From assembly GCF_048594095.1 (NCBI RefSeq), contig NC_132803.1, positions 36,022,507 to 36,086,506 on the forward strand: 64,000 nucleotides of DNA, read 5' to 3'. Shown here piece after piece: positions 10,293-23,500 of the stretch. The notes beneath the pieces were generated by a model. That model had not been told where the DNA came from. It was given only the letters and a program-made list of their open reading frames with translations, and searched no databases. The position numbers were made by a program, and so were the translations under genes. This DNA comes from Paramormyrops kingsleyae. Taxonomy: Eukaryota; Chordata; Actinopteri; Osteoglossiformes; Mormyridae. Each line of letters opens with the position of its first letter. Within the stretch, counting starts at the first letter, position 1.

Positions 10293-11374
10293 TTGTCAGT
10301 ATTCCTCCTAGCCACAAGCTCTATGCTTTTAGATCAGTCCTAGTCCAGACCAGGTTTGTTTGTATGTGGAGTTTTACTACATGAAACTGCATCTTAGTTT
10401 TTTCAGGAAATCTAACTATGAAACAGGCAGCTGGGTCTTAGTATGAGAAGAACTTCTGTCAGGTTTTCATCTCATACTTGCTTGATGTTTTGCCATCTAC
10501 TGCCATAATTCTGGGACATTGGAGTCACCTAGTCACCCCCCACCTGTGAGAAGGGGAGAAAATTAATGTGTGCTCCACATTGTGTTTGCTAGTGTTCGTA
10601 TATTGTGCTACAATGAAAACTTCCCTGCAGTTCAGCTTTCCAGACCTGACAGCAGCTTCTGTTTTTCCTGCGTTTCCACCTTTGTTTGGCTTATTCAGTG
10701 GATCTTTGTTCTCTCTGTGCTTTGATATATTGAACTTTGTTTTCTCGCAGTGATTGCAAGTGGCAAATAGATGTTGTGAAATGTCCAAATATTTCGCTGG
10801 TTTAAAATGTCTCTGAGCGGTGTTTCCAACTGGAATCAACTGAAGAATGCCTGCAGGCCCTGGACTTAGCGTTTTCAAGCATTCCTTTGTATTTGAACTA
10901 TCTCAGATGAATAGTCTCCATAAGTAACCTTTCAAATGCATGCAGAGAACCCCAATGCAACAGCTTGTCTGAAACATTCCACAGTCCTTTTTTCTGAACA
11001 TTGCTGTCATTGCTATTTTAATATTGTACAGTAGCTCAATCAGGGAATTAAGCTTAGGTGTTTTTCTTTTTTTCAAGTTTTAGAGAACAAAAAATTGGTT
11101 TTGTGTTTTTGTACTGCTAAGGTCATCCCCCGTAGGATTAGTGTGATATACATATATTGAAAGTATGTGAGTCGTCTGACAAGTCTGTAGGTTTCTTACA
11201 GGTTATTACAGGTACTTTCAAAGGGCTAACCATGCTTTGCTTTTCTGCAACAAAATTTTATCGGTCCAGCTTCATCTTTATACTCCCACGGTCGTTATAG
11301 TAATGGTGTTTGTGCTGTGTTATTTCCCATAATCTATCTTTTTTTCCCTTCTCCCCTCCTTCCTTCCTTCACAG
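10293..11374. other. Intron end before the first exon in the window
   Basis: No repeat is recognised. The last 40 bases are a strong pyrimidine tract (CCTTCTCCCCTCCTTCC) followed by ACAG, the acceptor of the first MAN2A1 exon in the window. Confidence 0.5.
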
Positions 11375-11560
11375 GGCGGCAGAGATCCTGTACTCTTTCG
11401 CCCTATCAAGCCTTAAGAAGCACGACAGATTAAACGATTTCCCCTCTGTTGAAAATTACAAATTGCTGACAGAGGCCAGGCGGAACATGGGACTCTTCCA
11501 GCACCATGATGCCATCGCAGGAACTGGGAAGGACTGGGTGGTCATCGATTATGGGACGAG
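11375..11560 (+). CDS. man2a1: man2a1 window exon 1: zinc-binding His
   Basis: Begins in phase 2 (one base completes an Arg codon) and ends in phase 2 with donor GTAGGA. It reads AAEILYSFALSSLKKHD, then LLTEARRNMGLFQHHDAIAG and KDWVVIDYGT. The second His of QHHD (11505-11507) corresponds to the zinc ligand His471 of Drosophila Golgi mannosidase II. The usual DAITGT reads DAIAGT here (Ala codon at 11517-11519). Confidence 0.95.
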
Positions 11561-14500
11561 GTAGGAGCCCCTCATCTGCTTTTGACATAGATTATGGATT
11601 CTCAATTGACACAGTGTTGAGTAATATATATTTTTTGTTTGTTTTTGTTTAGTTCTTGGTTTTTGTCTTATGATGACTGTCCAGCGTTCTGTACCATACA
11701 CTTTTTGCTAATGAAGGTGTGAATATTACTACACAAATAGGGCTGCATGATAACGCATGTCGATTATATGGTGCAAAAATCACCAGGGCTTCAGATGACG
11801 AGTGTAAAATTTGTCAGGACACCAGTTTTCCGGAACTATATGGACATTTATGTACAGCCACTATTTGGTAAGCAGATTAGTAGCACTCCTTAAATGTTAA
11901 TGGGAGGCATATTGTGTAGTCCAAAAGTTAATCAGTATAAATTTGATGTATCCTTATGTTTAATAAACGTGCAACTTTAAACTGCAAAAAGCACCGCCAC
12001 ACCACTGATGTCCTTTTACCTTGTTTATCCACAATATCTTCCCTTTCAAAAGATGTTGTGGTTGTTCAGCTGTCCTTTCCTTTACCTCCACTTCCGCTTA
12101 TTGCTTCCTTGATTTACCAAAACAGGTTTGTGCCATGCTCCACTAATTGAATATTATAAGGATACATTGAATATATAAAGATTACTAATATTTTATGCAA
12201 TCTGCTTGTCTGCTTATCAAATTGTGGCTGTATAATACCGAAAAGTTGGTGTCTGGACAAATGCAGCAGCCTGACGTGGCAGGCCTACTCATATTTTTGG
12301 GTGCTGTGTATGTTGAGCATTTTAAATGAAATGAAATGAAATGAAATGAAACTTCATTTGCCTTTGGTATGACTGCATAGGATTTCTTACTTTTCCCATA
12401 AGACACACACATGTATACAGGTAAGAGTGCAGCTTGAGGTATGAGTGCAGGGTCAGCTGTTTATCCAGATTCAGATGCTTTATTGTCATTGTTGTTTCCA
12501 CAGCGACAAAATTTAAAGGTGCATCCTCTCCAGTGTCACATCAAAACAGTATACACATTAGAAACAATAAAGCATCTGATAAACAAACAATAAACAAACA
12601 GACCAGTATAATAAAGCAGTCATACCCCATAGTTTCAATTGATACTGAATTGAATCCAGTGCCCCTGGGGTATTTCAGAGGGGTTTAGGAGCCTTGCTCA
12701 ATGATCCTAAGGGCAATAAAACTATTATCTGACCACAGAATTTGAACCCACAACCTTCAGGTCACCCAGAAAAACCCTCAATTACCCACACACTACCCTA
12801 TATACTGGGTAGGCATGATTAGCATTATTTGGAAGTGGGTGGCCAAGTGGATAACCCCCACCTCCCTTGCTCTGTGTGTGTCTGTATCTGTGCCCTGTGA
12901 TGGATTTGCATGCCGTCCTGGGTGTCCCCCAGCATGGGATAGGCTCCAGGCCCCCGTGACCGGACCAGGATAAGGAGTCCGAAGATGGATGGTCAATAGG
13001 AGTATTTATTAAGTAGATGTGACCTAAGGTTATGGCTTGAACATTAACTGTGCATTGGGAGAACATCGCAGGCTTTCAGGCCCACAGCAGTCAAGAAACA
13101 CAAACCCCAGTAGGAAAGCTGTGGACCTGACATCACGCGACGGCCATGCTGGGACAGATGGATGGACGGACGGACGGACAGACAGACAGTCAGTCTGGCT
13201 GTCATGCTGCCTTGGAACCTGTTAGTGATACGTTAACAATCTATATATCCTGTATTAAATCAAGATGCTGACAATTAACTTCTTACAGAGTCAAATAAAC
13301 TAGATGTACGAAATACACTGCCCGGCCAAAAAATGTCACCATTTGAATTTTTATTGGACCGCCTTTAGCTTTGATTATGGCACACATTTGTCATGGCATT
13401 GTTTCTACAAGCTTATGCAACATCTCACCCTTTATTTTCATTCAGATTTGCATTCATTTCTCACTGAGATACTGTATTGACAAGTGAGTTGAATCACTCC
13501 ATAAAGCCTCCTTCAGGAGATCCCAAAGACCTTCAATGAGGTTAAGGCACAACTCTGTGGTGACCAAGTCATATGTGAAAATGATTCCTCATGCTCCCTG
13601 AACCACAATTTGAACCCATTGAGTCTTGGCATTATTGTCCTAGAATATGCCCATGCCAACAGGGAAGAAAAAAAAAATCTATTGATGATGGATGGAGGTG
13701 TAACCCGGCCATTCAGTGACTTTTGACTGGGCAGTAAATATACAATTTAATATAAGGCTGAAATTTGTGAATTGTATCGTTCATGTTCACACCAGCTTTC
13801 AAATGTGTTTTGATACTCAAACATTGGTTTCCTCATGTCAAATATGAAGAGACTCATCTTTTTCAGGATGTATAAAAATATACTAAGAGAATATTTCCTG
13901 CAGCCTGTTTTTTTTTCTTCCCTTAATTCAATGGCCTGGTTGTATAAGACACCCACGCCTTTGAAGGGATCATCTTTTTGCTTTTTAAATAAGTACAGAG
14001 TGAAGCGGTGGCTTCCTGAGAAAGGAAGGGCAACCAAAAAAGCCAATGTAACGCAATCATGGTCTCTGAAGGAGGCTTGGAGACCAGCAACTCCTAATAT
14101 GCTTGTTAATCAGCCTGTTGTTGCACATGCGCCTCAAAGGCCGAGAGCAGCGTGAAGCAGCACGTTTACTCTGCCAATTCTCTCTGTAGAGCACAGACTA
14201 TCCATAGCTTCTTGTTAGATGATCTTGGTTAATATCTGACCACAGATCCCCTGGGTTTGTTTTAATAATGACATTTTCAGCTTTGTCTGTTTTGGTTTTG
14301 CAGTTTTGGTGCACCGTTAAGCTGATGGCAAGTTCTGTCATCTTGATGTTTAATTAGCTGTCCTTAGCCTACTGCTCTTGGGCCGAAGAATGAACTTGTG
14401 TCCTACTGATGAAGATAATTTGTGCTTGGATGTTTACATGTGATATTTATATACAGTGGTACCTCGGAACTCAAACTTAATCTTTTCAGAACTCGGGTTT

Positions 14501-17500
14501 GAATCCTAAAAAGTTCAAGTTCTGATCAAATTTTCCCCATAAGAAATAATGGAAAACCAAGTAATTGGTTTGAACAGGATAAAACAAGAAGAACATATAC
14601 TGTACTAAACACATCTAAGCACATTTATCAAAACAGTAATTTGTAAAGTAAGAAAATAAATGTATCCAAACAATGTGTAAAGTAAAAAAAAACCAAAACA
14701 ATATGTCCTGCCCCGATCTCTGCTCCTTCCGTGTGCCACGCCCCCTCGTTAACCCTGTGTGGGATCCCCGTGTGATCAGCTGTTTCTGGTTGTTTTCATT
14801 AGCCCTCTGTATTTAGTCCATGTTTCAGTTTGTTTCCCCAGTCCGGTCATTGTATTGTCCATCTGCGTTTTGCCTGCCTTACCTGTAATTAAACCCCGTA
14901 TTCCCCAATACCCTGATGTCTGCACCTTTTGTCTCCGTTCCGTCCCCTCTCAGCACGACAATATTATTATAATTAAATATATTAATGGTTTATTATTAAT
15001 AATATTAAAATAATAAGAAATCTTTATTTTTAAATGTATTTTATTATATAATAATTACTGTTACTGTCTATCATTGTCTAAATGTATTTTTACTGGGTTT
15101 AAATGTATTTTAAATATATGTATTCAGCTAGTGTAAACATGCACGATGCTATCACAGTGAATGTGAGGCTGAGACTGAAGCGTTACCCTTTGTTTACGCT
15201 GAGAGACGTGCCGCGTGACTCATTTCTCCATGTGTACAAGTTATCTTAGGTCTGCTTTCATGGTTCGACTTAAGAGATTCAGATTGCGTTCTAGGTAAAA
15301 AAAAAAAAATTCGAACTGGTTGGTTTGACTTTTAAGAAATTTGAGTTCTAATGAGTTTGAGAACTTCGGTACCACTGTATTTTTATTTTTTTAATGGAAG
15401 TCTATGTTTGAAAGTGAATTTTCATAGTTGAATTAACTAATGTTCCCACCACCAATACGAGCAGTTAAATCCGCAAACACCTCTTAGTATTTGAATATAT
15501 AGCGAAATGAACCTCTTCCCAGCCCGTTCAATCAGCCACTCATTAAGCCGCGTGTATTAACTTTGCAGCTGCTTGAAATGCCGAATTTCTTCTTTCAGAT
15601 TGGCATTCCTGTCTTTGTTGGGTCAGTTGGGATTCATTGCCTGTTTAATGAGGCATGTCGAGGGTTTAATGAGGGGCGCGGAGTCCCAGTCGAGACCGGC
15701 CCACTGTGCAGGGTGGCCTAATGAAGTGCAATTAATGAGATTATCGATTTTTAAATTGGGACACGCTGGGGATCAAACGGCTACTTAAACCGCCTCGTTT
15801 GGTCATTTTAGCGATGGGTGTGCCCTCGACGACGCCTTTGGGTCCGTTCGACCCCATCCCTTCCATCATCCCCATTGCAACTTTGTCACGTTGATGAGAT
15901 CCTCCTTCCTGCTGAGCTCATTTCTTTCCGTAGAGGCTCTAATGAACTTACTTTTACCCCTAGAGAGTAATTAAAGAGAACCATTTTGGCTTGCCTTGAA
16001 TCTAATGTTGGCCGGTAGGTGATTTTTGTGTATTCATGTGTTCTGCGATGTTAGCTGTTTCCATGCTGTATGCCCATTGATGTCGCCTTGATGCTAAAAG
16101 CTAGAGCTAAACAGTGCTATGTCTCTCCAGTGGCCTCAAGCTAAAGACATTTTCTTTTCTTTTTTTCCTCAGCAGAAACTGCCAGACATTTTATTCTTTT
16201 TTTAATCAGTGGCTCAATCTGAGCTGCCGTACAGCCAGTACGGTTGGGGCCTTGGCAGTTTCTCTGCTTGTGTCTCTCGTCTGATAATATGCAAATATTT
16301 CATGCACATGGGACTGTACAGGTTTCTCAACCCCCTCCCCACCCTTTTTTCCTTCAGGCTGTTTCACTCCATCCTGAATCTGAAGCACATAATGGTGAAC
16401 TCGGCCCATTGGCTGGTGCTGAAGAACAAAGGGGAGTACAGCCATCAGCCATCCGTGCCATTCCTTCAAATGGTAACTATCGGCTCAAAGAGGAACAGCA
16501 CCTTGGGTTCTGTGTAAAACTCCCACAGGGTTTAACAGTTAAATATGCACAGGAAATGTGTCCATGTGCTTATGTTACGTCTACACTGCTATGTTTTCCT
16601 TTAAATGCGGACACTACTTTTGTAAACACTCTCACAACAAGCTTCTGAAAACATTTTAGTGTTGCAGTGTGGACGAATGAAAACAGACTTATGAAATCAG
16701 ACTGCAAAAGTACCCTAATTGGTCCGTACTGGTCACATGGCCCTTCCCTGATTGGATCCCACTATTTGCAGCCACTTATTGTCTGAATGGTCACCTGTGG
16801 TCTATACTACGAAGCGGGGTTACTGGCTTATCAGGGTAACTTGTCGGATTTAAGGTACCACAGTTTAAATGGACTTAATATTCGTTTACTTACATTTTGC
16901 CCAGACTACCTTAAATCTGACAAGTTACCCCGATAAGCCACTAACCCCGCTTTGTAGTACAGACCACAGGTCACCCTACACAGAAGTAAACAGTAGGGAT
17001 GGGCAATACTACTGATTTTCATTTCAATCTGATGTGATGCAGTACTAAGGTTGGTTCCACCTAGGGTTGCAAAGGGGCGGAAAATTTCCGGTAAATTTCC
17101 GGAAAGTTTCCGGTAAATTTCCATGGTAAGTTAAGCTTGGGAATTTTGGAAATATTCCATATTGGAAACTTTCCATGGAAATAATGGGAATTATGGAAAT
17201 TAATGGGAATTTAGGAGAACTAACTGGGAATATATTATTTCCAAGCATAAATATAATCAGTCGTGCTCTTTAACCAATCACATGTGACCTCGCCATTTCA
17301 ACCAATCATAACCCGCCAGGAGCGCAGCCTAAACCCTGTTTACATGAAATAAGCCTGCTCCCGAGCAGGTTTAAGCTTGCGCACCTGTTGCTATGACAGC
17401 AAGTCCAGGATGAGCTTCGAAGAACCAAACAATCCAAGATCATGCCAAATCGTCAACAATCAAATCCAGCTAACTGAGTTAGCGACGTACGAAGAACGAG

Positions 17501-20500
17501 CCCCTGGAATGATCTTCAAAACAAAACAGCCAAATGAGGAAGCTAGCATCTTCTTTATGTTATACTAGCTATGGCTTATTTAGCATCTAACAGATGCTAG
17601 CATTTTATTTAGCATCTTATCAGATTGCTATCTACCAGATTAATACATTTTATGTGATATTCACAATTTAAACATTTAATGAATATATTTTCCCATAATA
17701 TCATCAAAACTTACCTCACTTGTTAAGTCCACAGGCTCAAATGTGTGCCTTCAATACTCTTTGTCCTTCAGGCTCAAAAGTGTGGTCCATGTGTACATGT
17801 GATGGAGGCATGCACAGTGCCAGTAGGTGGTCTCAATAGCCATGCAGCAAGCATGTGCTCTGTACATGTGATTAAGGAATGGCATGGATATTCAAGTGTA
17901 TTTGAATTGCATTTGTTTGTTTTTGTCAATATTATGCTAAAATATACTTTGCTCAACTATATTTAAGTTCCCTAAGAAGAGCCAACCTTCAATTTTGAAA
18001 ATTCCCAGTTTATTCCCGTTAATTCCTGTTTATTCCCATTAATTCCCGTTAATTCCCATGGAAAGTTTCCATCTTTGAAAATTCCGGGAATTTTGCAACC
18101 CTAGTTCCACCAAAGTGTTGCATGTTTTTGAATTGTCAAATCTGATTGGTCAGAAGGATGTTGACCCCACCTCTCCCAACGCATATACGATGGTTACTAC
18201 ACATCTGGCTTACACGTTTGCACCTTAAGACATTATTTTCATGTTTACCTGAAAATAGCCTTAGCTGTTGTGTGTTTAAAAAGTATAAAATGACATAAAA
18301 TTAACTCTTGGCTAATGTGTGCTGGGGATGTGTAGGATGACATTCAGCCGGCTCAAGACGCTTTGCCTCGCAAGACTGTCCTGAAGCTGAGTGACATCTC
18401 AAGGTAAATTTTATTCCCCTCAGATCCAGGGGGCAAACCTGCCTGTATGTCGGCCTTGTGCATGTAAATGTCTGACTGGAAACTTGTATGATTGTTAGCT
18501 TAGATGGTGTCCTGGATTTACCCGAAAACCTCGTCTGTCTGGTGTCATGACAGCAAATGGTTGTCTGTGTGGATTTCTTTTCATTTCTTTTATTTGCAAG
18601 CTCTGAATGCCATTGTTCTGAAGTGTGTCCCTGTCTGCCTCAGGGTCTTGGTCGTCTACAACCCCACAGAGCAGGAACGCTTGACCGTGGTCACCGTTTA
18701 CGTGAACACCCCACAGGTGCGAGTCCAGACGGCCGCTGGGCACGCAGTCACTGCTCAGGTCAGCGCAGTGTGGGAGGAACCCACCCAGGCCTCCAGCGAG
18801 GCCTACCAGGTGAGCTGATCGTCATCCACTGCGTCCCGGCCTACGGATGGGCTCAATTAAATAGATGCAGCTTCCAGGCATACACAGTAGGTACAGTCAT
18901 ATAGGCAGCATTGATCAGCCATGTTTGGGTTATTCTTTTAAGCATAAAGGATTTTTATATGTTATTGTGCAAGTGTTTTACACAAGTACAACAGATTTTT
19001 ACTAACTGCCTCTGTATAACCATAAACAACATGAATGCGTACAACACAACAATCACTATAGCATTAAATAAATACTTACAGAAACTGCACGCATTAATAT
19101 TCATTCAGAAAATATTCATTGTATTGATATAAAGGTTGTTTAACCCCCACCCTCCCCTGAACAGTTGCTGGGGGTTTTGCTCCCTCACTCAGTCATGATC
19201 TACCTCTTCCCCCTGTGCCCAGCTCTCCTTCGTGGCCCACACATCTCCATTGGGCCTGTCGCTGTACCACCTCAGTGAAGCACCTGAGGTCAGGACTGCG
19301 CCAGCCAGCTACACCTTCTACCAGCAGGGTGGCGACATGTCTGTGGCAGGCACTGGGCAGTTCAGGGTCAATGTGCTGCCGGGAGACTCCACAACGTTCA
19401 CAATCGAGAACTCCTTCCTGAAGATTTGGTGCTCCTCAATGTCGGGTTTGATGGAGGTGACCTCAAAACTCCTCATTTTTTAATTCCTAATATGATATTA
19501 AAAACAAAAGATGTGTGGATCTCATACCCTGCTGTTATGGGGGATAATGGTGCCTTATTCTCCTTTTCTACAAACTACAGTGTAGATCTGTTACTGAATA
19601 AATTACTGGACTGAGAGGACAAATTGCACTCGAAATGTGCCAAACTCTGCTGGCTGGACACTAACTGCTTCATTTTCTTCTGCTATATTTAGCACAGTCA
19701 GCTGCATAAAGCATATGTGTGTTTGTAGCTACAACCAAGAGTCTCCTTTGGTAGAAAGTTCATATGTGGGAAAGGCCGCCTGAGCGGTTTTCATGTGAAA
19801 GCTTTATCATTTGACTCCCATATCTTTCAGAGGCTGCAGTCCAAGGAAGGTGGTGTCAAACAGGAGGTGAGACTGGCCTTTGTGTGGTATGGAACCACCA
19901 GCAACAGGGATAAGAGCGGAGCCTACCTGTTTCTGCCCGATGGTGAGGCCAAGGTAATCAGGCTCTGGCAGTGAGCGGCCTTTGCTCACCATGGCTGTAT
20001 GACGCCGTCTTTGTGAAGCTGCTCTCACCTTGACCTCGCCCTCTGCTTCCTGCTTGTTGGGGTCCAGGCTCACTGCCACGCTGTCTGAAGCAATTGGCAG
20101 TGTTGTAGCAGCTTGATGGATGGATGGAATTGTGGTTGGATGGGTGCATGGATAATTTGCCTTGCTAATTTCCCTGTGCCACCCAGTTGTAAAAGATAGT
20201 GTTGAGCTTCCTCTGCAGCTTTGACTTGCTGTCTTGCTCTGTCCCTTCAGGAATACTCTCCCAAGCGCCCTCCTGTGATAAGGGTGACCAGAGGAGCCAT
20301 CTTCTCTGAAGTGACGACCGTGTTCGAACATGTGACTCACAGTCTCCGCCTCTATAACATACAAGGTGACTTTTTAATCACTGTCTGAAAACATGGCTGG
20401 GGCATTTCCTGGAATGGTCTGGAAATTCTAAAAACCAGACTCTAAAATAACCTGGGCTCTACAGCTGGCTGTATGTGTCGTGTCTGTACAGTATGTTTTC

Positions 20501-23500
20501 ATTAACTCAACTGCAGTACTTGTGTGCTTGAACTGTCCTGAGGATGAGTGTATAACCATGGATGGTTGGATGGATAGATGACTGCGCATCCTGTCGAAGG
20601 TTGCACATTGACTTTCAGCTGAAACTTGAAGACATCAAAGATGTTGCATTAGCATGTGCCCCATTGTCTGTTCTGTTACCATGTGGCACACTGGCCCCAG
20701 GAAGCCAAACGCGGTCTCTATGGTGATGTGACGTGGTAAAGTTCTAGTGGGACTGAACACTATTCCTGACGTTGTTTCAAGAGGTGCGTGATCCATTTTG
20801 GAATGGAAGCAGTTGATTTCCAGCCTTTGGCTCCTCATGGAAAATTTACCAGTCCTGTGGTGGAGAGTGCACCATCCAGCGGGGTCTGGTGTAGCAGTGA
20901 GGCTGAATTGTAATGCTGGTAGCACGATGAATAATATCTTGAACCCTGAATGTTGCTGGTTCTAGTCCCAAGAGTGGTTTTGCTGTAGTGTGCTTGAGCA
21001 CCGTACATTTCCGAAGGGGTTAAATTCAAGGCGCTTTGAAAGAAAACATCACCTTTGGACCTAAATGTACACTGGTGCTACAAAGTTTGAGTTTTCTCTA
21101 TTTTTGTATAAATAAATCGAAAAAGTAAAACAAATGGCACAAAATAATCATACTTGTAACTTGATTTAGTGTGGAAAATGATCCAGTGTTTCATATTTGT
21201 GTGAAAGTACATGAACTGTCAAGTAATTGCTGTCAGTGACCCCCTTGTGTAGCAATAACTGTAATTGTTTTTGTGTCATTTATTTAATTGGGTACTTTTT
21301 ATCTAGTTTTAAGACTTGCATGATTGAGGTCATATTTATGCAGAAATAGGGAACATTATAATGCCTTCACAAACGTTATAGCATGTTTGTAAATGTGTGT
21401 AAATATATCAACCAAAGCCAGAGATTTTCGGTCCTTGGGGGCCCCCAGCTGGGCACAACTGCTCAGTCAGTCAATATTGAGGCACACACTACACACTAAC
21501 GTTATGATGGCTTCGGTGTAAGGCTCCAGGAACCTGTAGGCGCTGGCCACCGGGGATCTGGAGTTTCCTATCTCTGGGGAATAACCCAGTGAAACGGGAT
21601 ACTCTCCTGAAACTCTGTGCTCTGTATGCGTATTGTGTGGCCCACAGTGCGGGGGGCCGTGACAGCACTTTCCATCAGCACGGTGGCGGTCGTGGCTGAG
21701 GTTTCCGTGCCGGCAGGCGCCTGTCTGCGTCTTGTGTGCAGGGGTGTGCTGAATGACTAGAGGCGGGGCCATCTGATAGGGCTGCCCGTGCTTGCTCCAT
21801 TTAGAGAGGTTGGCACGTGGTTGGGGGGAGGGGGGGGGCGGGCTGATCGAGGACAATGAGGCCGCTTTAATGTTACAGGCGCCACCTGCGCCTGGAAACT
21901 AAAGAGGGCGTGGCCCTTGACCTGTTGCCATGGCAACTAAACCGAAATTATGGAACTGTAGAAAGGCCCAGGAGCGGATCTTTCAATCACCGTTTCTGTC
22001 GTTCACTCGTCTCAGTAATTGCATTATTTAACTAAGTTTTAAATTAAGCATTGGGATTTTATCTAGCTAGCATAATGTCGGTCAGAAATAAGAGTTTGTT
22101 TATGCAACATTATCATACAACTCTTGTACTTTTTGATGTACATTTTGATGTCAGGATGGGTTTTTTAGTGGAATTTTCAGTATTTGCTCTTCTTACTCCT
22201 CACCTTATAAGATTTTACATGCAGGTTTTGTTTGTGGCCTGCAGTTGCTGACATTGATAGACATTTGCCGTTTTGTATTGTAATATAACAAGGAACCACT
22301 AACTTTGATTAAGCTGCGTTCAGGATGGCCTGAAGTGATTATGCTTCCTCATTCTTTCAAGTTGGAAATGGCAAGAAGTTGATCCCAGTTGTGTCCCAGA
22401 TACCCCCCAACCCACTACCATCAATCCAAACGTCCACTTTCATAAATATTAGTTCATGCTGGCTGTAAGGTGGGAGTTGTTTAGCTGCCTGCAATCCTGG
22501 CACCATAGTGAGCGCAGCTGGGTTTCCTAGTCCAGTTCTTGTGGACTCACAGCTGGTCCATGTTTTTACTTCCTCATGGCTGCCTGCCAGACAGTGCCGG
22601 AGCTGGGAGGAAGCAAAAACATGGACTGTATGTGGATTCCCGACGACTGGTTTGGAAACACTAGACTAAATAAATGATCCTTTATTTGCCATTTGTGCAA
22701 CTACATTGCAATGCTTCTCTTTGCCTACCCCATCTTGCTCTCCATTAGACACATACAGGTGAGAGCAAGCTTGGGGGTCACAGTACAGGGTCCGCCAGTG
22801 TGCATTGCCCTGGGGCAGAGGGTTAGGGGCCTTGCACAAGGGACCACAGACATGTGACTATTCTACCAAGGCCATGGCTTGAACCTGCAACTTTCCAATC
22901 ATAGGCACTGAGGCTTAGCCCACAGAGCCATTCACTGCCTGCTCACTGCTTAATGTACATGAAGAACAACAAGTTCAGATATGATCAGGACTCAAAATGA
23001 GGCCTTTGTCAATAAAGAACCCAAATGCTTTTTATCTATGAAACACTGCGAAGACAAAGACAGTTTCACTTTTTGTAATAATCAGAAGTGAAAATGGATG
23101 GAGAAAAGTCACTGGCTTTTATGAGTGTCCGACTACTGCAGCATTTCCCGTTAATCACATTGCCTGCTCCGTAAGGGACTTACCCTGAGTGAGTGATGTG
23201 GTCCCGAGGCTTTGACGTGACAGGATACCCAGTCATTAGTACACCAGGGAATATTTTCCCCAATACAAGCCATCTGACCGACTGACCGTCCGGCGAATAC
23301 CCTAATGTTAAAGTGACTCGCTTGTGTGCGCCGGGCTGCCTCATTGTGAAAGATGATCACTATCGTCTCCCTTGGGAGGGCTGTCACTTCTCAACTGCAT
23401 CGATGGTGGGGCAGAAGCCAAAGATCTGTGATAACTATTGTAGGTCTATCTCTTGACCTAGATAGCGGTGAAAGATGGCCCGAGGCCAAGAAGAATGCTT

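Noticed and set aside
2456..11374. Earlier man2a1 exons (YFTSRP-type block)
   Set aside because: I looked for the conserved block that precedes exon 1 in MAN2A1 and found none; it must lie upstream of the window.
21640..21850. GC-rich stretch as an internal promoter or CpG island
   Set aside because: It is short, contains G runs more than CpG, and no exon or transcript start signal lies beside it.
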